From assembly GCA_000727475.1 (NCBI GenBank), contig KL647331.1, forward strand, positions 207,591 through 271,590: 64,000 bases of DNA, given 5' to 3'. This DNA is from Sarcocystis neurona. Taxonomy: Eukaryota > Apicomplexa > Conoidasida > Eucoccidiorida > Sarcocystidae. Positions 1 through 10,100 of the stretch are shown piece by piece. The translations under genes were made by a program, and so were the position numbers. The notes below the pieces were generated by a model. The model ran no database searches, had not been told where the DNA came from, and worked only from the letters and a program-made list of their open reading frames with translations. Each line of letters opens with the position of its first letter. The first letter of the stretch is position 1.

Positions 1-958
1 AGCACCTCAAGCCCCGCCACAAATTCACAGCCTCGCGTCTTTTCAGCGTATCCTATATCTTTCTGCCTCTTCATCTGTACCAGAAATGTGCCCAAGGCGA
101 CCAGAGTATTTTCCGTCAATATATCAAAATGGTCGAAGAACACGCCAACAATTTGCGCGCGTTCCGCCCATGCGTTGGCTGCAAGGAATTGTATGGCTGC
201 AAAAAGCAGGAAACCCATCCACCCCGTAACCCTGAAGATTCCGAGCGTGATGCCCATTGCGAAGGCAACGGTTTGCTTTAGCCACCAGAAGACATCGAGC
301 GCCTCGTCCTGTCAATGTCAACAGAAAAACAGAGTGACTCAATCACTTGCTTTATACATGGAAGTGATAAGACGTTTCTCCGCGTACAGTTTCGGGAGTT
401 ATGCCGAAGAGTCAGGTCATCGTTCTACTGTTCCCTGGCTTCAGAAACAGCTAGTTTCGCCGAGTAACCTTTTCTGCCCATACGCAGGTACAAAGATAGG
501 TACACACATGTACAATGCGGAGACGTACACGTATGCCACTTCGTCACTTACTGCACACAGGTACCTACATAAGCGTGTACAGCACCTACTGCAGCCACGA
601 GCCGGTATACAGGCCTATTCAGACCTATTTCTTACCGTGTGGACGCACGCGTCCATCCCTACGTAGTCGCTATATCGTGTGATCAAGTGACACAGCAGAG
701 GGCTGACAGGGACGCCTCGTCAGCTGGAGTTCTGCATATCTGTAAAAATTCTACCTTGTGCCACTCGACGTAGTTTCCTGGAGCCAGCGCCCTTTTTAAC
801 AGTGAAACGTCTTCCCCGTCTGCAGTTGGGGTAGCTTGTTGTCTCACAATCTTCCCTCCACGCTGCTTGTTACCGCTGTTGCTGCTGCTGGCGCTGTCGC
901 TCCGGCCCCCACTAGTGCTGACCGGGCTGCTGCTTATGCTGTCGTTGCTGTTACACAT
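1..958 (-). CDS. RAB5IF/EMC6-family small ER membrane protein, two exons seen, 3' end outside window
   Basis: Exon 1 is 755-958 (ATG at 958, 68 codons) and ends in a TGGCACAAG|GTAGAA donor. Exon 2 starts at 308 after a TTGACATTGACAG acceptor. Both junctions are phase 0 and the intron is 446 bp. The join creates the family hallmark: EWHK at the end of exon 1 continues into DEALDVFWWLKQ, matching the W-K-D-E-x-L-D-V-x-Y/F-W motif that precedes the first membrane helix in the Rab5-interacting (PF07019) family. Residues about 81-93 and 97-115 (GWMGFLLFAAIQF) form two hydrophobic stretches, followed by LTENTLVALGTFL, the usual last conserved block. The N-terminal 45 residues are Ser/Asn-rich and low complexity. 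Family members (RAB5IF/OPTI, EMC6) act in ER membrane-protein insertion or respirasome assembly, so the role here is inferred. Exon 2 is open to the window edge; a GTACAG donor just after residue FL (exon end at 81) is plausible. Confidence 0.75.
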
Positions 959-1418
959 CTTCAAAGCCACGTTCTTGAATGGGAGCCGCTTTTTTGCCGC
1001 GATGCCTCATGTGAACAGATTCGTGGGCAATGCAGCGGTAACCTCCGTGCGCAGGAAGGATGACGGCTATTCGGCTGCTCTTCGAGGAGGTGTCTGCCAC
1101 TGATTTGACCCTCTTCAGGATATTCGCGCAAGTTGAAATATCTCCACACAACTTGACGGGCGAAGGTGTCTTCCTGGTGAGGCTGCTCACACAGTGGATA
1201 CTTGCAATGCCAGCATGCAAGCAAGCAGAAGTGCTGCCGTAGCCCTCGCATGCGTGCCACGCGCAGCTGCGGACGCAGCTGCGGTTTGCGGTGTCCTTCG
1301 TAAAGCGGTTGTTGCAGTTGCGTGTCACAGCAAATCCAAAACTATTGGCGGATATTTATACGCCGGGACCCTGACCCCCGAGAGCCAGAGCGCGTCGCTG
1401 TGAATGAAAGACATGTAG
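959..1418. other. 5' flank of the left-edge gene, no gene seen
   Basis: This interval lies upstream of the ATG at 958. Short open frames exist on both strands but none has splice context or recognisable protein content. It probably holds the promoter and 5' UTR of the minus-strand gene. If the open frame starting at 1419 is real, it may also be a divergent promoter. Confidence 0.3.
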
Positions 1419-2368
1419 GCGTACGAAATACTTCGGTTAGCTTCCGTCCCCCCAGGTGGGAAAAACCGCATGCAAAAGATTATTTACTCGGAATCGGTGG
1501 TTCACAGACAATTTCAGACGCCAGCGCACACTGTGACAACTGCAAACAATCCCTTCTGCACTGGTATTCTGCGTGTGTGTGCTTATGCAGCGCACATTGT
1601 CCGTGATAATCGCAAACACTTGTCGACGCACAAGCATTCTTCCTGTACAAGCGTTTGCATATCATATTTTTGTAGTAGGCCCGTGACGAAGCCCCGTTTC
1701 CCCAGCACATTACTTGCGCAAATAGCCGATGCTAGGAAATTTTCTACAGAACTGTTCACAAATGAATGTATACGTATCCCTAGCTCGACCTTTGATATAT
1801 ATACGGTTTACAAGCGCAGGTCTCTATCTGGAGCGACAGTCGCCGTTGGGGGGACACGCTTGAGTGTACATGTTATGTCAACTGACACGTGCGTGTTGCG
1901 GGACCGATGGTCGGCTCTTTTCGCAAATTCGACCACCCCCGGAGAGGCAAATACGTTTGTAGACGGCATGCGTGAGCGTCGACATGCAACTGCGCGGTGC
2001 GAGGGCAAATACATAGTGATGTTGCACGTGTCTAACTTCCGCGGGCGTGAAAAGGAGCGCGACTGCGCGTTGGCTGCCGCGAAAAACACTGTGCACGTAA
2101 CAGGGCAGAGCCCTGCGAGCGGAATCCAGCTCTGAAGTCTACGGAGACGTGCAGCCTCCGTGTGTGTATCAGCCTCCGTGTGTGTATCTACAAATGTGTA
2201 CCTGTATGTAGGTGCATTGTTGTGTCTCTACTCCTGTCAGCGCCGTGGGGCTCGCAGGTCTCGTTCGACATGCTTCACTCATTTGTCAGTCATATCTCGT
2301 ACAACTCGTGTAAGTGTGGCTGTTTACGCCATATGCTTATACACAACGGTGGTGAGCAGTCACTGAGG
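1419..2368 (+). CDS. long plus-strand frame with one internal stop, unknown product
   Basis: One reading frame runs from 1419 to 2368, about 316 codons, broken only by a TGA at 2133-2135. Around fourteen stops would be expected by chance over this length. The stretch 1800-2130 has mostly purine first positions, which is coding-like (residues such as GATVAVGGTRLSVHV and REKERDCALAAAK). The tail after the TGA is Cys/Val-rich and overlaps an exact 18-bp duplication, so it is less convincing. No domain is recognised. It lies divergent to the RAB5IF-like gene. It could be an exon, a decayed gene or chance. Confidence 0.25.
2152..2187. repeat. 18-bp exact tandem duplication
   Basis: The 18-bp unit beginning CAGCCTCC and ending GTGTGTAT occurs twice head to tail at 2152-2169 and 2170-2187 without mismatch. 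A period of 18 keeps the reading frame. Confidence 0.9.
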
Positions 2369-2972
2369 AGATGCACGGTTGCCGCGAATACACAGGTCTA
2401 TCCCAGGAGTACTGGGTGCACGAGTGTGGGTACTCGAGGCAGCTTTCTGAAAAAGGTGCTGCGTGGTGAATGGGCAAATCTTGTATCGCAACGGCCACCA
2501 GAGTTGACAACGCAGGAGCTGACACTCCTTCTGCTTACCGGGCTACGCTCCACAGCTGGTGTTGAGCTTGCAGGTCGTATTAGTCACAGGTTAACGTTTA
2601 CCTGCCACCAACTTGTTCGATTCGGCGCACCTAGCTTAGTAATATCCCAATTGCTGTCTTTGACCTCGAGGACGCAACTGGAGCAGTTTACGTGTCACAC
2701 TGGGGGCTTTAGCAAAGAGTCAGGGAGTTCCGCGTAGTTTTGGTTAGCATTCAGCGTGTTATACGTTACACTTGTACTCCGTGCTACAGGAGAGACAATA
2801 TCACATGGGATAATGTTCACTTCCCATTTCTGAAGACCATCGTGGCACCACGGTGCTCTACAATTTTGCTGGTCATCTTCGACCCTGTCTTGGACGTACG
2901 GGAGAGTTTCCACTGGATAGGAAACTCCAGTGATAGCTATAACGGAGAACGAGCTATATTTTTCATTAGCAT

Positions 2973-3250
2973 CCTTCCCTTGAGCGAACCAGAAAACAAA
3001 GTGCTGCTCCGCGCTGCACACATGTTTTCGAAACGCCGATGGCAGCTGTGACGAAGACTGCTGTATGAAGATCAGCACCCTTCCCTTGAGCGAGCCATAG
3101 GACGGAGTGTTGCTCCCCCCTGCACGCACGTTTTCGAAACGCCGATAGCAGCTATGATGAAGCATGGTCTACAAAGATTAACATCATTCCGCTGGGCGAA
3201 CAAGACAATGCAGCGCGCCTCCGCGGCGCATGCAGGTTTTGCTCCCATAC
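2973..3250. repeat. degenerate 106-bp tandem repeat, about 2.6 copies
   Basis: The segment CCTTCCCTTGAGCGA at 2973 recurs at 3079 and, more diverged, at 3185, giving a constant period of 106 bp. TTTTCGAAACGCCGAT is shared by the first two copies in the matching place. A weak fourth match just upstream (about 2920-2970) suggests the array began earlier. Because 106 is not a multiple of three, each copy falls in a different frame, so the array does not look like a conserved protein repeat. Confidence 0.75.
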
Positions 3251-3349
3251 CACACGTTACTGTGCGAAAACCTTGCTTCTCGATAGCACGTCCCATTGTC
3301 GCCAAGCTTTGGCGTGCGCGAAACCCCCCTTCCTCGTCCAAACGGTCTT

Positions 3350-5020
3350 AACACTTAGAGGTTTGCAAGCAGTCACGAATTCCTGTGGGTGCAAATGTAC
3401 GGAGGCAAAACACTACAAAAGATCTCAACACTTTGGGCTACCGGCGCTGCTAATGAGAAAAAGATGAAGGAAGTTGACCTGGGTGCGAAGGGCTCAAAGT
3501 AAGCGTGTGCAGCTTAAAGCAGAGCTCACGTCGTGCTCGCAGCAGACCATGTTCTTTGGCGGAGAAACGAAAGTACCAGTTCTTTCGGTGGTCACCATGC
3601 AACACCTACGTATTCTCTCTATGGTGAAACATGGAACATTTCATCCGGAATGGGGTCTTTTTCTTCTGCAGCATAGTCCTGCCTTGAATAGCGTATCGGC
3701 GCCGCCAGTAGGACAACAATTGTGACCAAATACTTGTCGTAGAATGTTGCTGTGCCTCTCGTTCGACACCATCTTTCAATCTCAGTCATGAAGAAGAGAA
3801 CCAGGGAATGCCTGTTCTGCACTCGTCACCGGATCATAGCCATATATGTCATTCGTGATGATGAACTCGCGAGAGTGTCATCTAAGCTGTCGTGAAAATT
3901 TTAGGGAGCGGGGGCTTGTGGTCAAGTAGTCGCGCACCGAAATGTGCTGCGCCAAGAGTCATTTTGTGTTCGTGGCCTCACGCGCCATTGACTTTTTACG
4001 ATTTGAAGACGATGCCCGACTATGTCATGACACAAGTTTAAGCGTAGAGTTTTGAGGAACGCCAGACCGGTGGTCTCATTGTGTCTCTAGGGTGAACAAC
4101 ACCACGGACCAGACGTGAGCCTCACGGTGCACTTCACGTTTCAAGAACGCTTCCGGCGTGCGGCGAGGATGATTATACAGAGCGGTCGCAGAATCGAATG
4201 CAGACGTCTGTTGGCTCCGCTGACCGCCCCCCAGCCGGCACTGATACGGAACAGTCGATGGGGAGACAGTGCAGAACGTTCGCTCACAATTTTTACAACT
4301 CGACTCTGTCGCAGTCGTCCGAGTTGTAGTAAGTCGCGTTGACTGCTCGCTACGGCTCCCGAAACGACTAGCCATTACCGCAGCACCACAGCTGGCAGGA
4401 GACGGTTCCACCGCGGGACCAACGCAGGTGCTGCACGATTTCCGCTTTCGCCTGCAGCGGGACCGACTGCTGCGGCGTGTCGATCCCCACCACGGGTAAC
4501 CGACAACAATCGACACGGCCGTCTTGTGTGCGTGTGTACACACGCGGATAATCAGCTCATGTCACTGTATGCTTGCCGAGCACGCTCTCTCCGTTCGTGT
4601 CGCTGAAGCCCGTCAAGGTATCCAGTGGGTGCGTACGGCGTGAAATCCTCTATTTCTTGTCCCCTGTTTTCTGATCCCCGCCAACAGACCAGCATCTTGC
4701 AGGTCAACGAGCCTCCGGACTGTGGGTGCGTTGGATCTTCGTGGATGATGCGACATTCACACTAGACACAGTTATTTACAAGAACATCCTCTCTGAACCA
4801 TTTCTTCTCCCTTGATGGTGTGGACATGTTAAATATCCCAGAGGTCCCCCAAAAGGCAGTCCTTTTGCTACTGTATTCCACAACGAAGACGCTCGGCTTG
4901 TTTGGTCACGATTGCTAGATTCCGTATGTACCAAAGTCGCCGAGTTCTTTTTCCTCGACATCCACACGTCACCATTAGTGCGGCGTGGCACGTTCAATTA
5001 TTTTAAAGCCATACTTCTTC
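3350..5020. other. no supported gene; GC-rich patch at 4100-4500
   Basis: I see no exon with good splice sites here. The patch at 4100-4540 is GC-rich and open on both strands, with a 155-codon minus frame and plus frames of 75-76 codons. High GC lowers stop frequency, so I do not call a gene. The remainder is unremarkable. Confidence 0.3.
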
Positions 5021-5023
5021 ACT

Positions 5024-6189
5024 ATGAATGTTTCTGTGCGAATGCTGTGGCTCCTTGCCTTGGTCGCCTTCCTATACGTGGCCGGGCACACTCGCCAACT
5101 AATTCACGCTCAGGAGCATGAGGATCGCGCAGAACAGGCGTCCTTCTTCGGACGACCTTCCCTCAGCACAAGCCATTAAGAACCAGAGACGGTGGCACCG
5201 GATACGCATCAAGACGACGCTCCCATTACAAAGGAGAGGGACATCGACGAAGAGGGGTTTGTGGAGACAGGAAGGATACACCACACGCGCAGCCGAACAG
5301 GAAGCCAAATGTCACGTAGAAAGATCACTAAAGAAACTACGCGTACGACCCTAACCAGACAGAGCCACCTGGTGAAAATACGCAGTCTGCCACTACACAG
5401 GTTGAACCAGGTCATACATTACAGCATATTAAGTGAAACACTGTACCTTTTACTGTTGGAGGGAGAACAATAGTCTTACCATTTCGTCGACGTGTGCGCT
5501 CAGAGTCCGTCACACACTAGAACGAGTGCAGGTATACGTATTCAGTTAGTCAACACCCATCCACGTACGTACTTATATACCGTGAGAATGCTCAATATGA
5601 TCACGCACCACGCTTGCAGCACGACCCAGTGACACTTGTCTTGTGTCGGCCCCTAGTACTCGCTGTGCCGTTCAACCTATGTGGAGCTTCAGATTAAGTA
5701 GTTTTTGCACCAAAAGAAAGGAGGCAATTGTTTACATCGCTCAGCGCGACGAGTCAGGGTCTAGGTGCACCGACCCGCTGCAGTCGCTGCGACTTATGTT
5801 GTCTTTTTGCTCAGACGCACCCCACTGAACGCCGGCAATTATACGGCGGTCATACTCGTCGCAACTACCGCACTAGTATCGTGGATCATCCTGACTCGGC
5901 TGTTTCGCACCACGATGCAGACGGCAAAGGAACCCCCCTGGTAAACTATATGCAAAACCCACGCACCAAGTACGCGTACCCACTATATGCAAAGCCCACT
6001 CACCAAGTGCGCGCACCCACCCCTAGCGTTTGGAGAGCCAGGCACTTCCGTCGTATGAAACCGGAGCGTATCCGTCTCCAGTGCGCAAATCTGTTAAGGC
6101 TTTACAACCTTGATAGAAAGACCGTGCCAGGGTGGCTCCACTGGTCTAGTGCTCTCGCGCCTGACTCGCCTCTCTACAGTAGTCACTGA
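5024..6189 (+). pseudogene. signal-peptide protein gene with broken frame, unknown family
   Basis: ATG at 5024 opens a textbook secretory signal: MNVSVRMLWLLALVAFL, then a short polar stretch. The frame meets TAA at 5177-5179, then continues in the same frame as a very charged segment (PITKERDIDEEGFVETG) in which about 78% of codons start with a purine, a strong coding sign. Near 5329-5335 (CTAAAGAAAC) the better frame shifts by one missing base to a Pro/Thr/Gln-rich segment (YDPNQTEPPGENTQ). That frame runs on to a TGA at 6187 with only three further stops, at 5434 (TGA), 5518 (TAG) and 5695 (TAA), in about 286 codons. The layout of signal peptide plus charged, low-complexity body resembles secreted effectors such as dense-granule proteins of coccidia, but no family is assigned. 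Some breaks may instead mark unrecognised introns. Confidence 0.4.
5945..6018. repeat. 37-bp tandem duplication
   Basis: Units at 5945-5981 and 5982-6018 both begin ACTATATGCAAA and differ at only a few positions. The period of 37 is not a multiple of three, so the duplicated peptide (YAKPTH...) appears in two different frames. This duplication lies inside the broken frame of the secreted-protein candidate. Confidence 0.9.
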
Positions 6190-6400
6190 GTTTTCCTTAT
6201 TTCTGTGAGTAGTTCTTCCGCCGGTGAGCTCCCCGATGCGTTCCGGTCAGGGAAGATATCAGCCGGCGTGAACTCTCACCCACGCGATGTTAGCAGTTTC
6301 ACTTTCGTAAGGGTTCGGCTTTCTACCCTGGGATGTTGCAACGCTTTTAGGTGTACAGCGCCGGCTTCGTTTTGAAATTTTACAGGGGAACCGGAGTAAG

Positions 6401-7168
6401 CTATCGTCGAGCGCCGGTCAGGTATACGAAAGGATGATGTGATTCAGTTTGCAGTATATTGGCTGAGCTGTAGGGGAATTGAACGTGCGCCCAAAAAGCG
6501 CTTAACACTCGTTGTGGACAGCCGCAAACGGATGCAGTTGCAGTTTGTTTCCTCTCTGACTCGCACATACAGGTATACAGGTTGGCAGTAAGTCTCCAAG
6601 ATCTCTTCAATTTTTCGCCACACACTCGGTATCTATCAGGAGATGAAGAGTCTTGTTGGTCAAGCCTGCCCGGGGCGAAGAGTGCAGCACAGATTTTTGC
6701 ATTACGAATCAATTCCATCTGAATAGTTCCCAGAAATCGTCTACGTAGAGACCTACATCTGGTTGTGATGGGTGCGTCTTTGCCACGCCACCTCCACAAG
6801 AAACCTGAAATCCAGGAGTCTAAATACGCATTCTGCGGAGCTAGGCCATGTTGCCACTTTGCGGTGCGTTGCCCTCTTCCTTTCTCGAACGACCCTATAA
6901 ATGTTGTGTCTGCGCTCAAAGTATGTCTGACCAGAGCCTTTTCGTGCGGAACACGCATGCCTTTGAGTCGTTCACGCTTGAGGCTTTCACCGCTGGCAAG
7001 CAGAAGATTGTTTCGAATAACAGTGGACCGCAGCCTGAGTTGATGCGCAGGTAGTACTGTTGCAGAACAAGTAGGTCTCCATCCCGTAGCGGCTGCATCC
7101 ACATGTGAACGGGCTGGTAAAGCAAAGCGCCCGGACGTGAAGACGGTACAATAGCGTGTTTGTACCAT
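6401..7168 (-). CDS. 255-codon minus-strand open frame, unknown
   Basis: This is the longest uninterrupted frame in the window. By my estimate, less than one frame of this length is expected by chance in 64 kb. It is Arg/Ser-rich with no recognisable domain, signal peptide or membrane segment. Plus-strand frames of 68-92 codons overlap it. It could be an exon of an unrecognised gene, and the true exon may be shorter. Confidence 0.2.
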   Translation of the reverse strand: MVQTRYCTVFTSGRFALPARSHVDAAATGWRPTCSATVLPAHQLRLRSTVIRNNLLLASGESLKRERLKGMRVPHEKALVRHTLSADTTFIGSFEKGRGQRTAKWQHGLAPQNAYLDSWISGFLWRWRGKDAPITTRCRSLRRRFLGTIQMELIRNAKICAALFAPGRLDQQDSSSPDRYRVCGEKLKRSWRLTANLYTCMCESERKQTATASVCGCPQRVLSAFWAHVQFPYSSANILQTESHHPFVYLTGARR

Positions 7169-10100
7169 TGTACATGCGACTCACTCGGACTTTGTGTACA
7201 AAAGAGAGTAGAACAATGCAGACGTGCGTAGAGGACAGGACGGTAAAGAAGAAAGGGACTTCAGACAGCGACTGTTACGGCTGCCCTCCCAGCCTGCCTG
7301 CGTAGACGCTTAAGCCAAAACATGCAAGAGGCCGACAAGTACACTCACGTGTAGGCAACGTAACTCCTCTGCAGGTAGTATCCTCAGTTTTGCGTTTTCA
7401 TCCGCAAAATCTGTAGTGATTCATTCTACAGTAAAATCTGCTCGTCGTTCCGTTCCCTGCAACAGCTGCTTCGGAGATGGCACTAGAGGATGGGGCAGCG
7501 TTTTCTGCCATCAATTGGGTCCGAGTGCCTATGAGTCGCTTCTCTCCTCAGAGTTGTATGATATGCAACAGACCTCAGCTGTTTGATTCCAGTGCGCTAC
7601 GGGAGAACATTTGTGACATTGTCCCTCTCAGATTCGAGAGGGAGCAGCGAAATACTTGACACGGAACGAGGAGGACACCACAGCAAGTCGGGGATAATAA
7701 TTTTATGCAGAAGCGTTTCTCAAGGCACCATCGCGACCGGTGACGTATACGGGCGGAGAACACACGAAGAAAACGATGCACATCATTTGTTGTTAAAGTG
7801 CTCTCTTCGTCATGCTCACTTGATTTTCGGAAACGTTAACGAGCGACTTGACCAGCCAAATACCGTGTGTGCCTTCGCCCAACATACTACGAGATGACTC
7901 AACGTATACTGACCTACAGCAGCATAGAAGACAGCATGTGGCTGACTGCTCCGTTTGCTCGTATATTCTTCCTGTATGGGGAGTCTGGGAAGAGGCGCAG
8001 TTCAGCCGTTCTTCTCACCACTCGGGGAAGTTGCAGTGGCCTTGCTGATAGTACTACACGATTATGGAGACGCACCACACATTACATGTGTGTCTAATAT
8101 GAAACACCAGTAACCTGCCGAAAACTCCACTTCCTAGGCACTTGTGCAGGTGGAGATTATGTGCGCCTGTTCCGTTCTTTGAATGATACGCAGGCCATGA
8201 TTGTAAGTGCTTTAGGGGGTCCGAAACAATGCGCAGTACCCTGTGCTTTCTTTCTTTCCCGAGCCTGCGTGGCACGGTGCTGGAGAACTACTGACTAGAA
8301 ATGCAGAAAAAATATCTTTTGCTTTCAAATACATCAAAGGCCGAGGCTGTAAGGTAGTCGACCGCCTTTGAAAGAGAGTGCCGCTTCCGGGACTACTTCG
8401 CCTGCACCGCCACTGTCTGACGTGGCCTACTGAGAACCGTTGTGTTCAGTTGCAGAGCAGAAGACATGCCGCGCGCGGACGTATCACAGCTCGAGACGCT
8501 AACGACTTCACTCGGTGCTGAAAAAGGCAGTGCCGCTGTCCCACCGTTTCCACTTGCATCGCGACTTCATGACACGTCGTTGTGAGAACTGTTGACTTGA
8601 AGTCGAGGAAGATTTACTGGTCTACAAAATATTAAAGCCGTTGACTGTAAGCACCTTGATGGGTTATGAAAAATAACGGCGCATCCCGCCGATTCTGAAC
8701 TACACCGCGGCTGCACGTCACAATTTCTGAAAGCTGCTGTTCTGAACTGCGACGAGTATCTCTTGTCCCCGAAAACGGTGAAGCCGGAGGTAGTATGATT
8801 TCTGCTTTGTTCAGGAAGAGAGCACCGCGTCGTGAACGCCTCCCCGATTACACCACGGCTGCACGACGCAGTTTGTCAGAAACTGAAGTGTTCCCACACT
8901 GCAGAAACGTAGCTGTACTTCCCCTTATTAATGTTTATGAAACAAGCTCTGTGTGCTCTAGACAAACATGGCAACGTGTGTCCGTTCCCAGTTCTTTCCT
9001 CCTGCTTACAACTCGCCCCCTCTCTACCGGTTTTCTCCTCATTCCGAGAAAGCAACATTTCGTATAGAAAGAGCTCATGCCCTGCAAAAGGCGCGTGCGG
9101 GGTTCGACCTACTTCCTGCCGTTTTACGAGCAGTGCTGCTTTACTTCACACGAAATCTGATACAAAGCGATGCTTGAGGAAAGCCCACTTTTAGCAGGGT
9201 TAGAGAAAGGTAGAAGAATAACCACTTTCCTTATTCGCGTTTGCCCCAGTTACCGGGACTGACTCGAAACGTGCACGGAAGTCGAGAGACAATAATGCTA
9301 GAGAGCGCTAGGTGTAACACAGAAGAAGTTGATTGCCTGTGTCTGTACTGCGGCGTTATTGGTCCCTAAGTGGTAGGCCGCGAGGCCGGTTAACGCATGC
9401 GTGCTTGCCGTGCTGCACACGTCAGTGCTGGTGGGAGGCGAGAAGTGGCGTTGTACAGTGCCACGACTTTTCCACATCCCTAGAGATCCTTCGGGTAACA
9501 TGATAACACATACATCGTTGACACAAACTAAACGTGCTGCGGTAGTTAGTTCTCTTCAGTCTTCCATTGAACGCTTGCAAGCGTTCAGGTCATGTTGAAC
9601 ACCGTGTTCTCACCTTCTTGCTACAACTTGGGCATGCACTGATTCAGTTGGAAAATGGACACACTCAAAGAGCTTTTAGGACGCAGGCTGACACTGTCTA
9701 CATGTCGCGTGCTCCTGGAGTGCACCTGCGGAGCTGCGGGGGTATGTGGCGCCTGTTGACGGGTTATACACAGTGCCAGCAACCAACGGAAGCAGGCGGA
9801 TCGCGAGACTCTATCGGTACCTCGGGGCACATTGGACACGAGGAAGCGCTGCGTCTAAGACATCCTGGAATTCAGTTATTTTCTGTCACGTCTAGGTACC
9901 GAGACTTCTGAGAGCTTGTTTGCAGCAGCGTCACCCAGGGCGCCCAAGGGTGTTTGACCACCTTCAAGCAGGATCCTGGTCTCACCTTGTAGTCTAAGAA
10001 GTTGTGTAATACTTCCACTTCGAAGGCGCCGTTTTACAAAGACAAGCACATCGTACGTCCACAGCCAACCTCCACACCGCCTCGTGGAAGGAGTGCGTTT

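Noticed and set aside
4076..4543. 155-codon minus-strand ORF
   Set aside because: It lies in a GC-rich patch where stops are rare. All frames look equally open and no motif or splice context supports it.
5812..5934. C-terminal transmembrane segment (YTAVILVATTALVSWII) in a third frame of the secreted-protein candidate
   Set aside because: It would complete an attractive signal peptide plus membrane-anchor layout, but the overlapping frame used in the call has clearly stronger RNY bias (about 43%) over the same bases, so I kept that frame.
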